NCBI RefSeq assembly: GCF_009906855.1
Contig: NZ_CP047650.1
Span: 2,542,001-2,606,000 of the forward strand
DNA length: 64,000 nt
Source: Xylophilus rhododendri
GTDB lineage: Bacteria; Pseudomonadota; Gammaproteobacteria; Burkholderiales; Burkholderiaceae_C
Reading direction: 5' to 3'
The translations under genes and the position numbers were made by a program. The first letter of the stretch is position 1. Each line of letters opens with the position of its first letter. The notes beneath the pieces are model-generated. The model made no database searches and was not told the origin of the DNA. It worked only from the letters and a program-made list of their open reading frames with translations. Positions 6,867-25,693 of this stretch are shown here, piece by piece.

Positions 6867-9152
6867 TCAGGCTTCGGCGCCCTGGGGCGCTAGCGGCAAT
6901 GATAGCGAGACTTGCGCGCCTGGGGCGCCGCCGTCCCCGGTCCGGTTGCCTATGTCGATGCGGGCGCCGTGTTCATCGGCGATTTTGCGCACCACGGCCA
7001 GGCCCAGTCCGGTGCCTTTGGACTTGGTGGTGACGTAGGGTTCGAAGGCACGCTGCAGGATGTTTTCCGGAAATCCGATGCCGGAGTCGATGACCGACAG
7101 ACGCACCCGTTTGGTCGATTCGCTGTAGCGGGTGCGGATCAGCACCGGCGGCGGCTCGGCATGGCCGACCGCCTCGGTGGCGTCCTGCGCGTTCTGCACC
7201 AGGTTGTGCAGCACCTGGCGCAGCTGCTGCGCATCGCCCAGGATCGGCGGACAGGCGGGGTCGTACTCAGCGCGCACGCCGACCGCGCCGTGTTCGGCCT
7301 CGTACAGCAGCAGCACATCGGCGACCAGGGCATTGAGGTCCAGCGGCGCGAGTTCGGCGGTGGGCAGGCGCGCGTAGTCGCGGAATTCGTTGACCAGGCG
7401 CTTCATCGCATCGACCTGCTCGACGATGGTGCGGACCGACTTGGTCAGCACCGCCTGGCTGGCCGCGTCGACCTTGCCGTCGAGCTTGAAGGCCAGGCGT
7501 TCGGCCGAGAGCTGGATCGGCGTGAGCGGGTTCTTGATCTCGTGGGCCAGGCGGCGCGCCACCTCGCCCCAGGCGCGGGCGCGCTGGGCGGAGACGATCT
7601 CGGAGATGTCGTCGAACACCAGCAGCCGGGTGGAGGCTGGCAGTTCGGCGCCGCGCGCGACCACGCTGGTGGCGTCCTGCTGCGGCCCGGAGGGTGCGGC
7701 GTGCAGTTCGTAGGACTGTTGCCAGTGGCCGATGCCGTGCTGCTCGCGTTCGTTGAAGAGCGAGTCGAACTGCGCCTGCACGTCGCGGCCGAACTCTTCC
7801 AGGCCGGGCACCTGCTGAAACAGCTGGCCGGTCATCGCGGCCAGGGGTGCACGCAGGATGCGGGTGGCGCCGAGGTTGGACGAGACGATGTGCCCCTGCG
7901 CATCGAGCACGATCACGCCGGTGGTGAGGTTGTCCAGGATGGTCTGCAGGTTGGCGCGTGCGGTGTCGACCTGGTTCATGCTCTTGTCGATGGCCGCGCG
8001 GGCATCGGAGAGCTGCTGGGTCATGTCGGCGAAGGAGCGGGTGAGGCCGCCGAGTTCGTCCTTGCCCTGCAGCACGGACTTGGGGCTCAGGTCGCCGGCG
8101 GCCACTTCCCGCACGCCTTCGGCCAGCACCAGCAGCGGCCGCGCCAGCTGGTTGCCCAGCAGCACGGCCAGCAGCACGGCGGCGAACACCGCCAGGAACA
8201 GGGTCAGCGTCAGGGTGCCGATGTACATGCGGCGCAGGCCGCCGCGGGCCAGGGCGCGTTCCTGGTATTCGCGGTAGGCCTCCTGCACCGCGATCGCGTT
8301 GGTAACCAGCGTGGACGGCAGCGCCTGCGTGACCTGCAGGTAGCGGGCCTCGGCGTTGAGGTCGACACCGGTGCCCGTCACCAGCGCCAGGGCCTTGATG
8401 CGGGCCTGCGGCGCGGTGGGGCCCTGGCCGGGCAGGCCGGGGTCGTCCAGTCCTTCGATCAGCGCGATGGAACGCTGGTTGCGCACATTGCGCAGCACCT
8501 GGGGCGTGGGCCGTTCCGGGCTGAGGTCGAAACGCGACTGGCCGGCGCTGGCCACCAGGTGGCCGCTGGCGTTCCACAGCACCACGTCGCTGGCGGCGAG
8601 CTGGTCGCGGATGCGTTCCAGCGCCAGGCCGGCAGCGGCGTCCGACTGGTTGGCCACCTGGGCGCCGGCGGCGCGGGTCTTGGCGGAGAGGTCGCTGGCC
8701 AGGGCGTCGAGCGTGGAGCGGCCCAGGCTGAGGCCGGCGTCGAGCGCCCCTTCGACCTTGACGTCGAACCAGCTCTCGATCGAACGCGCCACGAACTGGT
8801 AGGAGACCGTGTAGATCAGCATGCCCGGCAAAAAGCCGAGCACGGCGAAGATGACCGCCAGCTTCATCAGCAGCCGGCTGCCGAAGCGCCCGCGCCGCAG
8901 CCGCACGAAGAGCCGCAGGCCGATCCAGCCGATGACGGCCAGCAGCAGGCCGGCCACGACCACGTTGACGCCGAAGAGGCGCACGTAGTTCTGCTCGTAC
9001 ATCGCCCGGTTGTCGGTGGCCTGGGCCAGCAGGAAGAGCAGCACCAGGGCGATGGAAGCGACGGTGGCCGCGCCCACGCCGATGGCCCAGCGCATGGCGC
9101 GCGAGCCCAGCAGCGAGAAGCGTTCCTGGGATGGAGCCTGGTTCGGCGTCAT
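6867..9152 (-). CDS. NtrY-like membrane sensor histidine kinase
   Basis: This 761-aa kinase begins with several membrane helices (about 20-45, 60-80, 95-115 and a further helix near 305-330) around a large extracytoplasmic loop. HAMP (about 330-385), PAS (about 400-500), DHp with RRLAHEIKNPLTPIQLSAER (phospho-His near residue 537) and HATPase with N, G1 (DSGIGF) and G2 (KGTGLGL) boxes follow. This order is that of NtrY, which with NtrX responds to nitrogen or redox/envelope state in other proteobacteria. I start at the ATG at 9152 (MTPNQAPSQ) just after the DUF4390 gene; longer frames would invade that gene. Confidence 0.87.
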   Translation of the reverse strand: MTPNQAPSQERFSLLGSRAMRWAIGVGAATVASIALVLLFLLAQATDNRAMYEQNYVRLFGVNVVVAGLLLAVIGWIGLRLFVRLRRGRFGSRLLMKLAVIFAVLGFLPGMLIYTVSYQFVARSIESWFDVKVEGALDAGLSLGRSTLDALASDLSAKTRAAGAQVANQSDAAAGLALERIRDQLAASDVVLWNASGHLVASAGQSRFDLSPERPTPQVLRNVRNQRSIALIEGLDDPGLPGQGPTAPQARIKALALVTGTGVDLNAEARYLQVTQALPSTLVTNAIAVQEAYREYQERALARGGLRRMYIGTLTLTLFLAVFAAVLLAVLLGNQLARPLLVLAEGVREVAAGDLSPKSVLQGKDELGGLTRSFADMTQQLSDARAAIDKSMNQVDTARANLQTILDNLTTGVIVLDAQGHIVSSNLGATRILRAPLAAMTGQLFQQVPGLEEFGRDVQAQFDSLFNEREQHGIGHWQQSYELHAAPSGPQQDATSVVARGAELPASTRLLVFDDISEIVSAQRARAWGEVARRLAHEIKNPLTPIQLSAERLAFKLDGKVDAASQAVLTKSVRTIVEQVDAMKRLVNEFRDYARLPTAELAPLDLNALVADVLLLYEAEHGAVGVRAEYDPACPPILGDAQQLRQVLHNLVQNAQDATEAVGHAEPPPVLIRTRYSESTKRVRLSVIDSGIGFPENILQRAFEPYVTTKSKGTGLGLAVVRKIADEHGARIDIGNRTGDGGAPGAQVSLSLPLAPQGAEA

Positions 9153-9180
9153 GTTGTGTGGGCGAAGGCGGCCCGCGGGC

Positions 9181-9792
9181 TCAGCGCACGAGCACGGCGG
9201 GATCGATCGCCAGCGAGCGTTCGGCCGACAGGCTCCAGTCGGCGCGCCCGGCCACGCCCATCTGCAGTGGCCGCGGCAGCTGGCTGGTGTCGAGGCGGAA
9301 ATCGAAGTCGGCCGTGTAGCGGCCGATCGGATCGAGCTGGGCCACATCGACGATGCGCCAGCGCGCGATGCGCTTGACCGACTCCAGCGCCTCGCCGAGC
9401 TCCTCGAAGTTCTGGCTGAGCGAGACCCCGAGCCCGGTGCTGAAGGCCGAGGGCGAGACGTTGAGACGGAAACGCCGGATCAGCGGCTGATACACCAGGC
9501 GCATGTGGCGCTGGGCGAAGGCCACGCGCTCGTCGGCCCAGTACCAGCGCTCGCGCATGATCTCGACCTGGGCCACGAAGAACAGGGCCACGCCCTTGAG
9601 CAGCGCGTCCTCGACCAGCGGAGGGAGGTCGAAACCGATGGTGGCCCACAGATAGAGCGCGTCTTCCACCCGCTCCAGCCGCAGGGTGGGCACATCGACG
9701 GCGTGCACGTCCGCATGCGCGGCGGCGGCCGTCGCCCCGATCAGCACGGCCGGCGCCCATCGCAGGAGCGCGCGTCTGCGCAGGTCAGGCAC
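9181..9792 (-). CDS. DUF4390 secreted/periplasmic protein
   Basis: This 203-aa protein starts at a GTG overlapping the rsmB stop by 8 bp. Residues 1-25 (RRR followed by a hydrophobic stretch ending AAAHA) form a signal peptide with cleavage before DVHAV. The mature part matches DUF4390, a beta-rich family of about 180 residues found in betaproteobacteria between rsmB and the NtrY-like kinase. Its function is unknown. The constant position beside the kinase gene suggests a periplasmic partner or input of NtrY, but that is inference. Confidence 0.82.
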   Translation of the reverse strand: MPDLRRRALLRWAPAVLIGATAAAAHADVHAVDVPTLRLERVEDALYLWATIGFDLPPLVEDALLKGVALFFVAQVEIMRERWYWADERVAFAQRHMRLVYQPLIRRFRLNVSPSAFSTGLGVSLSQNFEELGEALESVKRIARWRIVDVAQLDPIGRYTADFDFRLDTSQLPRPLQMGVAGRADWSLSAERSLAIDPAVLVR

Positions 9793-11173
9793 CGCGCTTG
9801 TGGAGCAGGGCGTAGAAGAAGCCGTCATGGTCACCGGCGAGATTGTCGGCGACACCCATTGCCATGGCCGCGTCGCGCGGCAGCAAATGACCGGGCGACG
9901 GACGTAAAACCGCATCGGTGTTGTGCGCAAGAAACGCTTCGATCTGGTGCTCGCCCTCCTCCCGGAACACCGAACAGGTGCAGTAGAGCAGGCGGCCGCC
10001 GGGCTTGAGCAAGGGCCACAGCCGCGTCAGCAGGCCGGCCTGGATGATGGCCAGCTGGGCGATGTCGCTCTCGCGCCGCAGCCAGCGCACGTCCGGCTGG
10101 CGGCGCACGATGCCGGAGGCGGTGCAGGGTGCGTCGAGCAGGATGGCGTCGTATTGCTCGCGGCCCTGCTGGGGCCACCAGCGCGCGGGCTCCTGGGCGT
10201 CCGCCGCCAGCACCTGGGCGCGGTCGGCGATGCCCAGGCGGTCCAGGGTCTGGTGGATGCGTTCGCAGCGCTGGGGGTCGATGTCCAGCGCGGTGACCAT
10301 GATGGGCGAGCGCTCGCCTGCGAATTCGATCAGGTGGGCCGTCTTGCCGCCGGGGGCGGCGCAGGCGTCGAGCACCCGCAGGGGCTGGCGCAGGTCCAGG
10401 CCGTGCAGCAGCAGCGGCGCGGCCATCTGGGCGGCGGCGTCCTGCACCGAGAGTTCGCCTTCCGTGAAGCCCGGGATCTGCTCGACCGGCAGCGGATGGC
10501 CCATGACGATGCCCCAGTCGCCGACCGGATGGGCGACCAGGTTGGCGGCCTCCATGCGGCGCAGCGCGGCCTCGCGGCTGGTCTTCAGGCGGTTGACCCG
10601 CAGGGTCATCGGCGCATGGGAGTTGTCGGCGCGCAGGATCTCCTGCCAGTGGCGGGGATGGTCGCGCTTCAGCCGCTCGATCCACCAGCGCGGATGGTTC
10701 CACATGGCCAGCGGCTCGGGATCGGTGGCGGCCACCAGGGCATCCTGCTCGCGCAGGAAACGCCGCAGGCAGGCGTTGATGAAACCGGACTGCGGGCGGA
10801 TGGCCGGCGTGCGTTTGGCCGCCTCCACCGCCTGGTCGACCAGGGTGAAGGGCTCGTAAGGCGCATCGGCGCTGCGCCAGGCCAGGGCCAGCGCGGTGCA
10901 CAGCAGCGCATCGGCCAGCGGCGGCGGCGTGCGGGTGGCCAGCTTGCGGCGCAGGGCCTCGGCCCGGCCCAGCACCCGCAGCACCTGAAACACCAGGGCG
11001 CGCACGCCCGGGCGCAGGCCCTGCGGCACGGTTTCGAGGGCGGTCGGTGCGGAGCGGCCGCTGCGGATCGCGGCCAGGACTTCGGCGGCATGCTGCAGCT
11101 GCAGCCACAGTTCAGGCGAGTTGGAATGCGACGGAGACGAAGGAGAAGATGACACGGAGGAAGACAGGTTCAT
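9785..11173 (-). CDS. rsmB: 16S rRNA m5C967 methyltransferase
   Basis: This 462-aa protein has an N-terminal NusB-like RNA-binding domain (about 25-170) and a C-terminal Rossmann methyltransferase. The SAM-binding motif ACAAPGGKTAHL, the LDIDPQR motif, LDAPCTASGIVRRQPD (with a catalytic Cys) and YCTCSVFREEGE (second catalytic Cys) are all visible. It methylates C967 of 16S rRNA. I start at the ATG at 11173, which overlaps the LemA-like stop (ATGA) and fits the family length. Translational coupling to LemA upstream and DUF4390 downstream marks an operon. Confidence 0.93.
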   Translation of the reverse strand: MNLSSSVSSSPSSPSHSNSPELWLQLQHAAEVLAAIRSGRSAPTALETVPQGLRPGVRALVFQVLRVLGRAEALRRKLATRTPPPLADALLCTALALAWRSADAPYEPFTLVDQAVEAAKRTPAIRPQSGFINACLRRFLREQDALVAATDPEPLAMWNHPRWWIERLKRDHPRHWQEILRADNSHAPMTLRVNRLKTSREAALRRMEAANLVAHPVGDWGIVMGHPLPVEQIPGFTEGELSVQDAAAQMAAPLLLHGLDLRQPLRVLDACAAPGGKTAHLIEFAGERSPIMVTALDIDPQRCERIHQTLDRLGIADRAQVLAADAQEPARWWPQQGREQYDAILLDAPCTASGIVRRQPDVRWLRRESDIAQLAIIQAGLLTRLWPLLKPGGRLLYCTCSVFREEGEHQIEAFLAHNTDAVLRPSPGHLLPRDAAMAMGVADNLAGDHDGFFYALLHKRGA

Positions 11174-11721
11174 AGGACTTGCGCACGCCGCAGCCGCAGC
11201 AGCCAGGCCAGGATCGCGGCCGGGAACTGGCCCAGCGCCGCGTTGTAGAGGCGAACCGCCTGGTTGTATTGGTCGATCGCCAGTTGCACCTGGGTATCGC
11301 GCTGCTCCCACACCAGGTGGATGCTGCCCGGCTGGGCCTGGCCGCCGAAACGCGGCGTTTCGAGCAGCAGGCGCTGCCAGGCATCCCGAAGCACGTCGCG
11401 TGCCGCCGACAGCGCGGCGATGTCGGCGCGCCGCTGCCGCCGCTGCCGCCGCTGCCGCGCCACGGCCAGGCAGGCGCCCAGCTGCAGCGCGGCGGCACGC
11501 AGACCGGCCCAGCCGGCTTCGTCGGCCGCGGCGGCTTCGTCGAGCGGCGTGGCCGGATCCGGCGCGGGCGGCACGAGTTCGATCCACAGGGCCATGGCGG
11601 CATCGAGCTGGCCGAAGGCCTGCAGAACGGCCGCGCGCAGCCGCGTCAGCCGGTTGTGTGCACCGACTGCCCAGAACGCCAGCACGGCCGGCACGACCCA
11701 CCACCACAAGCTCCAACGCAT
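11170..11721 (-). CDS. LemA-like membrane protein
   Basis: This 183-aa protein has an N-terminal membrane helix (WSLWWWVVPAVLAFWAVGAHNR). A helical segment LTRLRAAVLQAFGQLDAAM follows, as in LemA-family proteins (NxLxxLR ... AWxxIDVQLKRR). The C-terminal YNQAVRLYNAALGQFPAAILAWL corresponds to the LemA motif YNxxVxxYNxxxxxFPxxxxA. Its role is unknown; LemA proteins are membrane-anchored helical bundles with an outside-facing C-terminus. An SD (GGAG) lies 12 nt upstream. It begins only 30 bp after the rpoC terminator, so either readthrough or a compact promoter drives it. Confidence 0.7.
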   Translation of the reverse strand: MRWSLWWWVVPAVLAFWAVGAHNRLTRLRAAVLQAFGQLDAAMALWIELVPPAPDPATPLDEAAAADEAGWAGLRAAALQLGACLAVARQRRQRRQRRADIAALSAARDVLRDAWQRLLLETPRFGGQAQPGSIHLVWEQRDTQVQLAIDQYNQAVRLYNAALGQFPAAILAWLLRLRRAQVL

Positions 11722-11751
11722 CGCGCGAGTATCTCCAAAAAAATCGAAGGC

Positions 11752-11788
11752 AAAAAAAAAGCCCCGACCTGCCGCAACAGGCCGGGGC
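11752..11788 (-). terminator. rpoC intrinsic terminator
   Basis: GCCCCGGCCTG and CAGGTCGGGGC pair around a short loop and are followed on the minus strand by nine T residues. It closes the secE-rpoC transcription cluster 27 bp after the rpoC stop. Confidence 0.9.
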
Positions 11789-11814
11789 TCGGCGAGAAGC
11801 CCTGGGACTTCGCC

Positions 11815-16038
<4,224 letters not shown>

Positions 16039-16058
16039 AGGTCTCTTTCCCTTTCCGA

Positions 16059-20171
<4,113 letters not shown>

Positions 20172-20342
20172 GAGTTCTCCGGGCAAAGACATGAGTCCTG
20201 ATTCGACTTGACCTGCCGCGCGGCAGGCTATGCATGCGCGCGGCAAGCTTGGCGGTTGGCCACTACCAACCATGGCGGACGGCGATGCATTGCACATCGC
20301 CCGGACCAAGGCGCCTTCTGTCGTCGGGGCTCAGAAGACACT

Positions 20343-20369
20343 ACAAAGACGCGAACTTCGCGTCTTTGT
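20343..20369. repeat. Perfect 13-bp-arm palindrome in the rplL-rpoB spacer
   Basis: ACAAAGACGCGAA and TTCGCGTCTTTGT are perfect reverse complements separated by one base. As RNA it would make a long stem with essentially no loop. No T-run follows, so it is more likely an RNA processing site (the equivalent spacer in E. coli contains an RNase III site) or a protein-binding palindrome than a terminator. Confidence 0.55.
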
Positions 20370-20400
20370 GCTGTGTTCTTAACACACTGCCTGAAACAGC

Positions 20401-20431
20401 AAAAGGCTGGGGGCCTTTCAGCACCCCAGCC
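20401..20431 (-). terminator. Partial terminator (attenuator) after rplL
   Basis: On the minus strand GGCTGGGG and CCCCAGCC pair around an 11-nt loop and are followed by TTTTGC, about 18 nt beyond the rplL stop. A short T-run suggests incomplete termination, consistent with the known partial attenuation that makes rpoBC less expressed than rplJL in other bacteria. Confidence 0.7.
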
Positions 20432-20448
20432 CCCTGCTGCAGAAGAGC

Positions 20449-20823
20449 TTACTTCAGCTCGGCCTTGGCGCCGGCTTCGATCAGCTTCTTGACTGCTGCT
20501 TCGGCGTCTGCCTTCGGCAGGGCTTCCTTGACGTTCTTCGGAGCGCCGTCGACCAGGTCCTTGGCTTCCTTCAGACCCAGGCCCGTGATTTCGCGCACGG
20601 CCTTGATGACGCCGACCTTCTGGGCGCCGGCTTCGAGCAGCACGACGTTGAATTCGGTCTTTTCTTCAGCGGCCGGAGCAGCGGCGCCGCCACCGGCTGC
20701 CGGTGCGGACATGGCCGCGGCGGACACGCCAAACTTCTCTTCGATGGCCTTGACCAGGTCGTTGAGTTCGATGACCGTCATGCTGTCGAGCGCGGTCAGG
20801 AAAGCGTCTTTATCGAATGCCAT
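20449..20823 (-). CDS. rplL: 50S ribosomal protein L7/L12
   Basis: This 124-aa protein has the N-terminal dimerisation helix pair ([19 protein letters not shown]), an Ala/Gly-rich flexible hinge (about 36-52) and the C-terminal factor-binding domain ([14 protein letters not shown] segment, [16 protein letters not shown]). It forms the multimeric ribosomal stalk that recruits EF-Tu and EF-G. It follows rplJ by 43 bp and is typically cotranscribed with it. Confidence 0.98.
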   Translation of the reverse strand: MAFDKDAFLTALDSMTVIELNDLVKAIEEKFGVSAAAMSAPAAGGGAAAPAAEEKTEFNVVLLEAGAQKVGVIKAVREITGLGLKEAKDLVDGAPKNVKEALPKADAEAAVKKLIEAGAKAELK

Positions 20824-20866
20824 TTTGAATTCCTAGAAAACTTGTGTTGGTTGGTTTGCCGAGCGC

Positions 20867-21406
20867 TCAGGCTGCGGCAGCTTCCGTCGCCTCGGCGGCC
20901 GGTGCTTCTGCGACTGCGCCTTCGCCACGCTTCTCCGCCAGCGCCGCGAGAACGCGAGCGGTACGAGAGATGGGGGACTGCATCAGGCCCAGCAGTTGTG
21001 CCAGCAGCACTTCCTTGGACGGGATGTTGGCCAGTTGCTTCACGCCAGCGACGTCCAGCGACTTGCCCGAAAGCGCGCCCGCGCGAATGACCAGCTTGTC
21101 GTTGGTCTTCGCGAAGTCGGCCACCACCTTGGCGGCGGCCACTGCGTCTTCGGAGAAGCCGTAGATCAGCGGGCCGGTCATCTGGTCGGCGACGATCTCG
21201 AAGCCGCTGCCGGCGACTGCGCGGCGTGCCAGGGTGTTCTTCAGAACACTCAGGGTCACACCGACGCTGCGCGCCTGGTTGCGAAGCTTCGTCATGTCGG
21301 CGACCGTGATGCCGCGGTATTCCGCAATCACCAGCGATTGAGCTTTGGCGGCGAGGCTGGTCACTTCTGCAATGACCGCTTCTTTCTCACTGCGATTCAG
21401 ACTCAA
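20867..21406 (-). CDS. rplJ: 50S ribosomal protein L10
   Basis: This 179-aa protein is the L10 stalk base, with the N-terminal rRNA-binding domain ([13 protein letters not shown] ... [15 protein letters not shown]) and the C-terminal helix that docks L12 dimers. The start codon is TTG at 21406, supported by an AAGGAG Shine-Dalgarno with suitable spacing. A 269-bp leader separates it from rplA. In other bacteria L10(L12)4 binds such a leader and represses its own translation, and hairpins are visible here, but I could not fold a clear L10-binding structure. Confidence 0.97.
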   Translation of the reverse strand: MSLNRSEKEAVIAEVTSLAAKAQSLVIAEYRGITVADMTKLRNQARSVGVTLSVLKNTLARRAVAGSGFEIVADQMTGPLIYGFSEDAVAAAKVVADFAKTNDKLVIRAGALSGKSLDVAGVKQLANIPSKEVLLAQLLGLMQSPISRTARVLAALAEKRGEGAVAEAPAAEATEAAAA

Positions 21407-21675
21407 GGTCTACTCCTTCAATGTGCCTGGGACCCGAAGGCCCTTCGGCACGCTCTTGTTGCAGCGACCAACCGTTTCCAGGATCAGGCACGAGGCTTGT
21501 TCCTTTGGCGGTGGGATCGCCATCTGCGCTGGCCGTCTTGCGGCGATTAAGCAGGACCTGCGCCCTGCACCAGCGGTCTTGGATGGCCTGGACGCCTCGC
21601 CTTCGGCACTTCTGCCGAGGGCGGGCGCCCAGCCCACCACCGGGCGGCCTGGCGGCCACCCGAATTTTTCAGCCC

Positions 21676-22374
21676 TTAGGCTGCAGCGATGGATTGGGTG
21701 TCCACGCGGACGCCCAGACCCATCGTGGAAGACACGGCCACCTTGCGCAGGTAGACACCCTTGCTCGAAGCCGGCTTGGCCTTGGTCAGCGCATCGATCA
21801 GCGCGACCAGGTTGCCTTGCAGCTTGTCGCTGTCGAAGGAACGACGGCCGATGGTGCCGTGGATGATGCCGGCCTTGTCGACGCGGAACTGGATCTGGCC
21901 AGCCTTGGCGTTCTTGACGGCGGTGGCGACGTCGGCGGTGACGGTACCGACCTTCGGGTTGGGCATCAGGCCGCGCGGGCCCAGGATCTGGCCCAGGGTA
22001 CCGACGACACGCATGGCGTCCGGAGCGGCGATCACGATGTCGAAGGGCATGTCGCCCGCCTTCACCATGGCGGCCAGGTCGTCCATGCCGACGATGTCGG
22101 CGCCGGCGGCCTTGGCTTCTTCAGCCTTGGCGCCCTGGGCGAACACGGCCACGCGCTTGGTCTTGCCGGTGCCGTTGGGCAGCACGACGGCGCCACGCAC
22201 GACCTGGTCGGACTTCTTCGCGTCGATGCCCAGCTGCACGGCCACGTCGATGGATTCATCGAACTTGGCGGTGGCGGCTTCCTTGACCATCGCCAGCGCT
22301 TCGGTCAGCGCGTACAGCTTGGTGGACTCGACCTTGCCTTCGAGGCTCTTTTGTTTCTTGGTCAGCTTAGCCAT
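21676..22374 (-). CDS. rplA: 50S ribosomal protein L1
   Basis: This 232-aa L1 protein carries the signature segment around [21 protein letters not shown] and [12 protein letters not shown]. It forms the mobile L1 stalk at the E site and in many bacteria represses the rplKA mRNA. It starts 2 bp after rplK, a tightly coupled pair. Confidence 0.98.
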   Translation of the reverse strand: MAKLTKKQKSLEGKVESTKLYALTEALAMVKEAATAKFDESIDVAVQLGIDAKKSDQVVRGAVVLPNGTGKTKRVAVFAQGAKAEEAKAAGADIVGMDDLAAMVKAGDMPFDIVIAAPDAMRVVGTLGQILGPRGLMPNPKVGTVTADVATAVKNAKAGQIQFRVDKAGIIHGTIGRRSFDSDKLQGNLVALIDALTKAKPASSKGVYLRKVAVSSTMGLGVRVDTQSIAAA

Positions 22375-22376
22375 GA

Positions 22377-22808
22377 TTACAGGCCCTCCACGGTCACGCC
22401 CATCGAACGGGCAGAACCCGCCAGCGTACGCACGGCGGCGTCGAGGCTGGCAGCGTTCATGTCCTTCATCTTGGTGTTGGCGATCTCTTCCAGCTGAGCG
22501 CGGGTGATCTTGCCAACCTTCTGCTTGTTCGCCACCGGCGAACCCTTGTCGAGCTTGATCGCCTTCTTGATCAGGACGGTCGCGGGCGGCGTCTTGATGA
22601 TGAAGGTGAAGCTCTTGTCCGCGAAAGCGGTGATGACCACCGGCAGCGGCAGGCCCGGCTCGACACCTTGGGTCTGGGCGTTGAACGCCTTGCAGAACTC
22701 CATGATGTTGAGGCCGCGCTGGCCCAGTGCGGGACCGATCGGCGGCGAAGGATTGGCCTTGCCGGCCGGTACTTGCAGCTTGATGAAACCGACGATTTTT
22801 TTCGCCAT
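22377..22808 (-). CDS. rplK: 50S ribosomal protein L11
   Basis: This 143-aa L11 protein has an N-terminal domain with the Pro-rich [11 protein letters not shown] loop that contacts release factors and RelA, and a C-terminal 23S rRNA-binding domain. An SD (GGAGC) precedes the ATG. It is first of the rplKAJL group and lies 142 bp after nusG. Confidence 0.98.
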   Translation of the reverse strand: MAKKIVGFIKLQVPAGKANPSPPIGPALGQRGLNIMEFCKAFNAQTQGVEPGLPLPVVITAFADKSFTFIIKTPPATVLIKKAIKLDKGSPVANKQKVGKITRAQLEEIANTKMKDMNAASLDAAVRTLAGSARSMGVTVEGL

Positions 22809-22950
22809 GTTTTGCTCCTTGCGGGTGATAACGCCTGGCGGGTCACGAAGACCGCCGGGCTCCCCGGGGTTTGCCGACTCTATCGACTACGTCGCGGGCA
22901 CCGAGTCGAAAAATGCGCCCGCGACAAATTGGGATGAAGACCGAAAAGCC

Positions 22951-23565
22951 TCAGGTCTTCTCGACCTGGCCGAATTCGAGTTCGACCGGCGTGGCGCGGC
23001 CGAAGATGGTGACGGACACCCGCACCTTGTTCTTCTCGTAATTGACTTCCTCGACCGAACCGTTGAAGTCGGTGAAGGGGCCTTCCTTGACGCGCACCAG
23101 TTCGCCCACGATGAACTCCACCTTGTGGCGGGGCTTCTCGGTGCCTTCCTGCATCTGGCTGACGATCTTCTGGACTTCTTCTTCCGAGATCGGCGCCGGA
23201 CGGTTCTTGGCGCCGCCGACGAAGCCGGTCACCTTGTTGGTGTGCTTGACCAGGTGCCAGGTGTCGTCGTCCATCACCATCTCGACGAAGACGTAGCCCG
23301 GGAACAGGCGGCGCTCGGTGGTGCGGCGCTGGCCGTTCTTGACCTCGACCACCTCTTCGGTGGGCACCAGGATGCGGCCGAAGCGCTGCTCCATGCCGCC
23401 GCGCACGATGCGCTCGCTGATGTTGCGCTCGACCGCCTTTTCCATGCCCGAATAGGCATGGACGATGTACCAGCGCAGGTCCGGATTGGCAGCAGGCGCT
23501 GCGGGCGCAGAAGCGCCCTCGGGAACCAGCGCGTCGTCGGAAGTGTTGTCCACGGTGTCCGCCAT
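22951..23565 (-). CDS. nusG: Transcription termination/antitermination factor NusG
   Basis: This 204-aa protein has an acidic/Ala-rich N-terminal extension (about 1-28), then the NGN domain ([18 protein letters not shown] ... FPGYVFVEM), and a KOW domain ([21 protein letters not shown]). It couples RNA polymerase to Rho and to the ribosome. The ATG at 23565 overlaps the secE stop (TAATG). Its partner gene secE is directly upstream, as in most bacteria. Confidence 0.97.
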   Translation of the reverse strand: MADTVDNTSDDALVPEGASAPAAPAANPDLRWYIVHAYSGMEKAVERNISERIVRGGMEQRFGRILVPTEEVVEVKNGQRRTTERRLFPGYVFVEMVMDDDTWHLVKHTNKVTGFVGGAKNRPAPISEEEVQKIVSQMQEGTEKPRHKVEFIVGELVRVKEGPFTDFNGSVEEVNYEKNKVRVSVTIFGRATPVELEFGQVEKT

Positions 23566-23948
23566 TATTTTCTCCAGCCCAGCAACAGGTCGTAGAAGAC
23601 CCATTCCAGCGTCTTGTCGGTCACCCACAGGAACAAGGCCATCACGATCACGAAGCCGAATACGTAGGCGGTGATCTGGATGGCCTCCTTGCGCGCCGGC
23701 CATACGACCTTGCGCACCTCGCGCCAGGAATCCTGGCCGAAGGCAATCAGCTGCTTGCCGTTTTCCGAGGTGAAGAACAGCACGGCGGCGACCACCAGGC
23801 CGACCAGCAACGCGGCCCACTGCGCCAATGCGCCCTGGCGCGACAGCAGATAGAACGCGACCAGCGCGGCCAGCACCATGGCGATGGACAGGCCGATCTT
23901 GGCCTTGTCCGCGCCGGTGCTGACGGTTTCAACTTGGGAAGTCGCCAT
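23565..23948 (-). CDS. secE: Preprotein translocase subunit SecE
   Basis: This 127-aa protein has three predicted membrane segments (about 19-36, 40-58 and 92-115) and the conserved cytoplasmic motif [20 protein letters not shown] before the last helix, as in the three-helix SecE of proteobacteria. It clamps SecY in the Sec translocon. It lies between tRNA-Trp and nusG. Confidence 0.96.
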   Translation of the reverse strand: MATSQVETVSTGADKAKIGLSIAMVLAALVAFYLLSRQGALAQWAALLVGLVVAAVLFFTSENGKQLIAFGQDSWREVRKVVWPARKEAIQITAYVFGFVIVMALFLWVTDKTLEWVFYDLLLGWRK

Positions 23949-24000
23949 GAGGCTGGGGTTTCCTGCAATGCAATCGAGAAAGGCGTCCCTGGAGACGCCG

Positions 24001-24025
24001 AAGCCCGTCAGGTCATGACGGGCTT
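24001..24025 (-). other. Perfect hairpin between tRNA-Trp and secE
   Basis: AAGCCCGTCA and TGACGGGCTT form a 10-bp perfect stem with a 5-nt loop. No T-run follows, so it is more likely a processing or stability element separating tRNA-Trp from the secE-nusG mRNA than a terminator. Confidence 0.5.
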
Positions 24026-24041
24026 GCTTGCCACCTTCAGG

Positions 24042-24117
24042 TGGCAGGGGCAGTAGGAATCGAACCTACAACCTTCGGTTTTGGAGACCGACGCTCTGCC
24101 AATTGAGCTATACCCCT
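24042..24117 (-). tRNA. tRNA-Trp (CCA)
   Basis: This 76-nt cloverleaf has an encoded CCA end, acceptor AGGGGTA, anticodon loop CTCCAAA (CCA) and T-loop TTCGATT. It lies between tuf and secE, the standard betaproteobacterial order. Confidence 0.97.
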
Positions 24118-24132
24118 TCGTAAAACAAAGCC

Positions 24133-25323
<1,191 letters not shown>

Positions 25324-25403
25324 TGTCCGACTCCGAAAAAAACTTTAAATCTGAATTTCAAAACAACAGAAATGGGCGCCACCCCGAAGGATGGCGCCAC
25401 AAT

Positions 25404-25478
25404 TGGTGCCCTTGGCGGGAATCGGACCCACGACCTCTCCCTTACCAAGGGAGTGCTCTGCCACTGAGCCACAAGGGC
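25404..25478 (-). tRNA. tRNA-Thr (GGT)
   Basis: This 75-nt cloverleaf has an encoded CCA end, acceptor GCCCTTG paired with CAAGGGC, anticodon loop TTGGTAA (GGT) and T-loop TCCGATT. It lies 80 bp upstream of tuf in the Tyr-Gly-Thr-tuf transcription unit. Confidence 0.97.
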
Positions 25479-25555
25479 AGCGAAGCCCGCTTTCGCGGAC
25501 CCCACCGAAAATCAACACATCGCCAGATCTGTCACGACACCTGCAAAACGAACGA

Positions 25556-25629
25556 TGGAGCGGGAGACGGGAATCGAACCCGCGTCATCAGCTTGGAAGG
25601 CTGGGGTTCTACCATTGAACTACTCCCGC
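25556..25629 (-). tRNA. tRNA-Gly (TCC)
   Basis: This 74-nt cloverleaf has an encoded CCA end, acceptor GCGGGAG, anticodon loop CTTCCAA (TCC) and T-loop TTCGATT. It is second in the tRNA-Tyr-Gly-Thr array. Confidence 0.97.
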
Positions 25630-25693
25630 ATCGACCAGGCCTTGAGAGCCTGACTGAGCAACAAAAGTTCGCTACCACTTCAATTCGTTTCGC

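Noticed and set aside
21407..21675. L10-type autoregulatory leader before rplJ
   Set aside because: Hairpins exist (for example CCGAAGG/CCTTCGG) but I could not recognise the conserved L10-binding core, so it is not listed as an RNA element.
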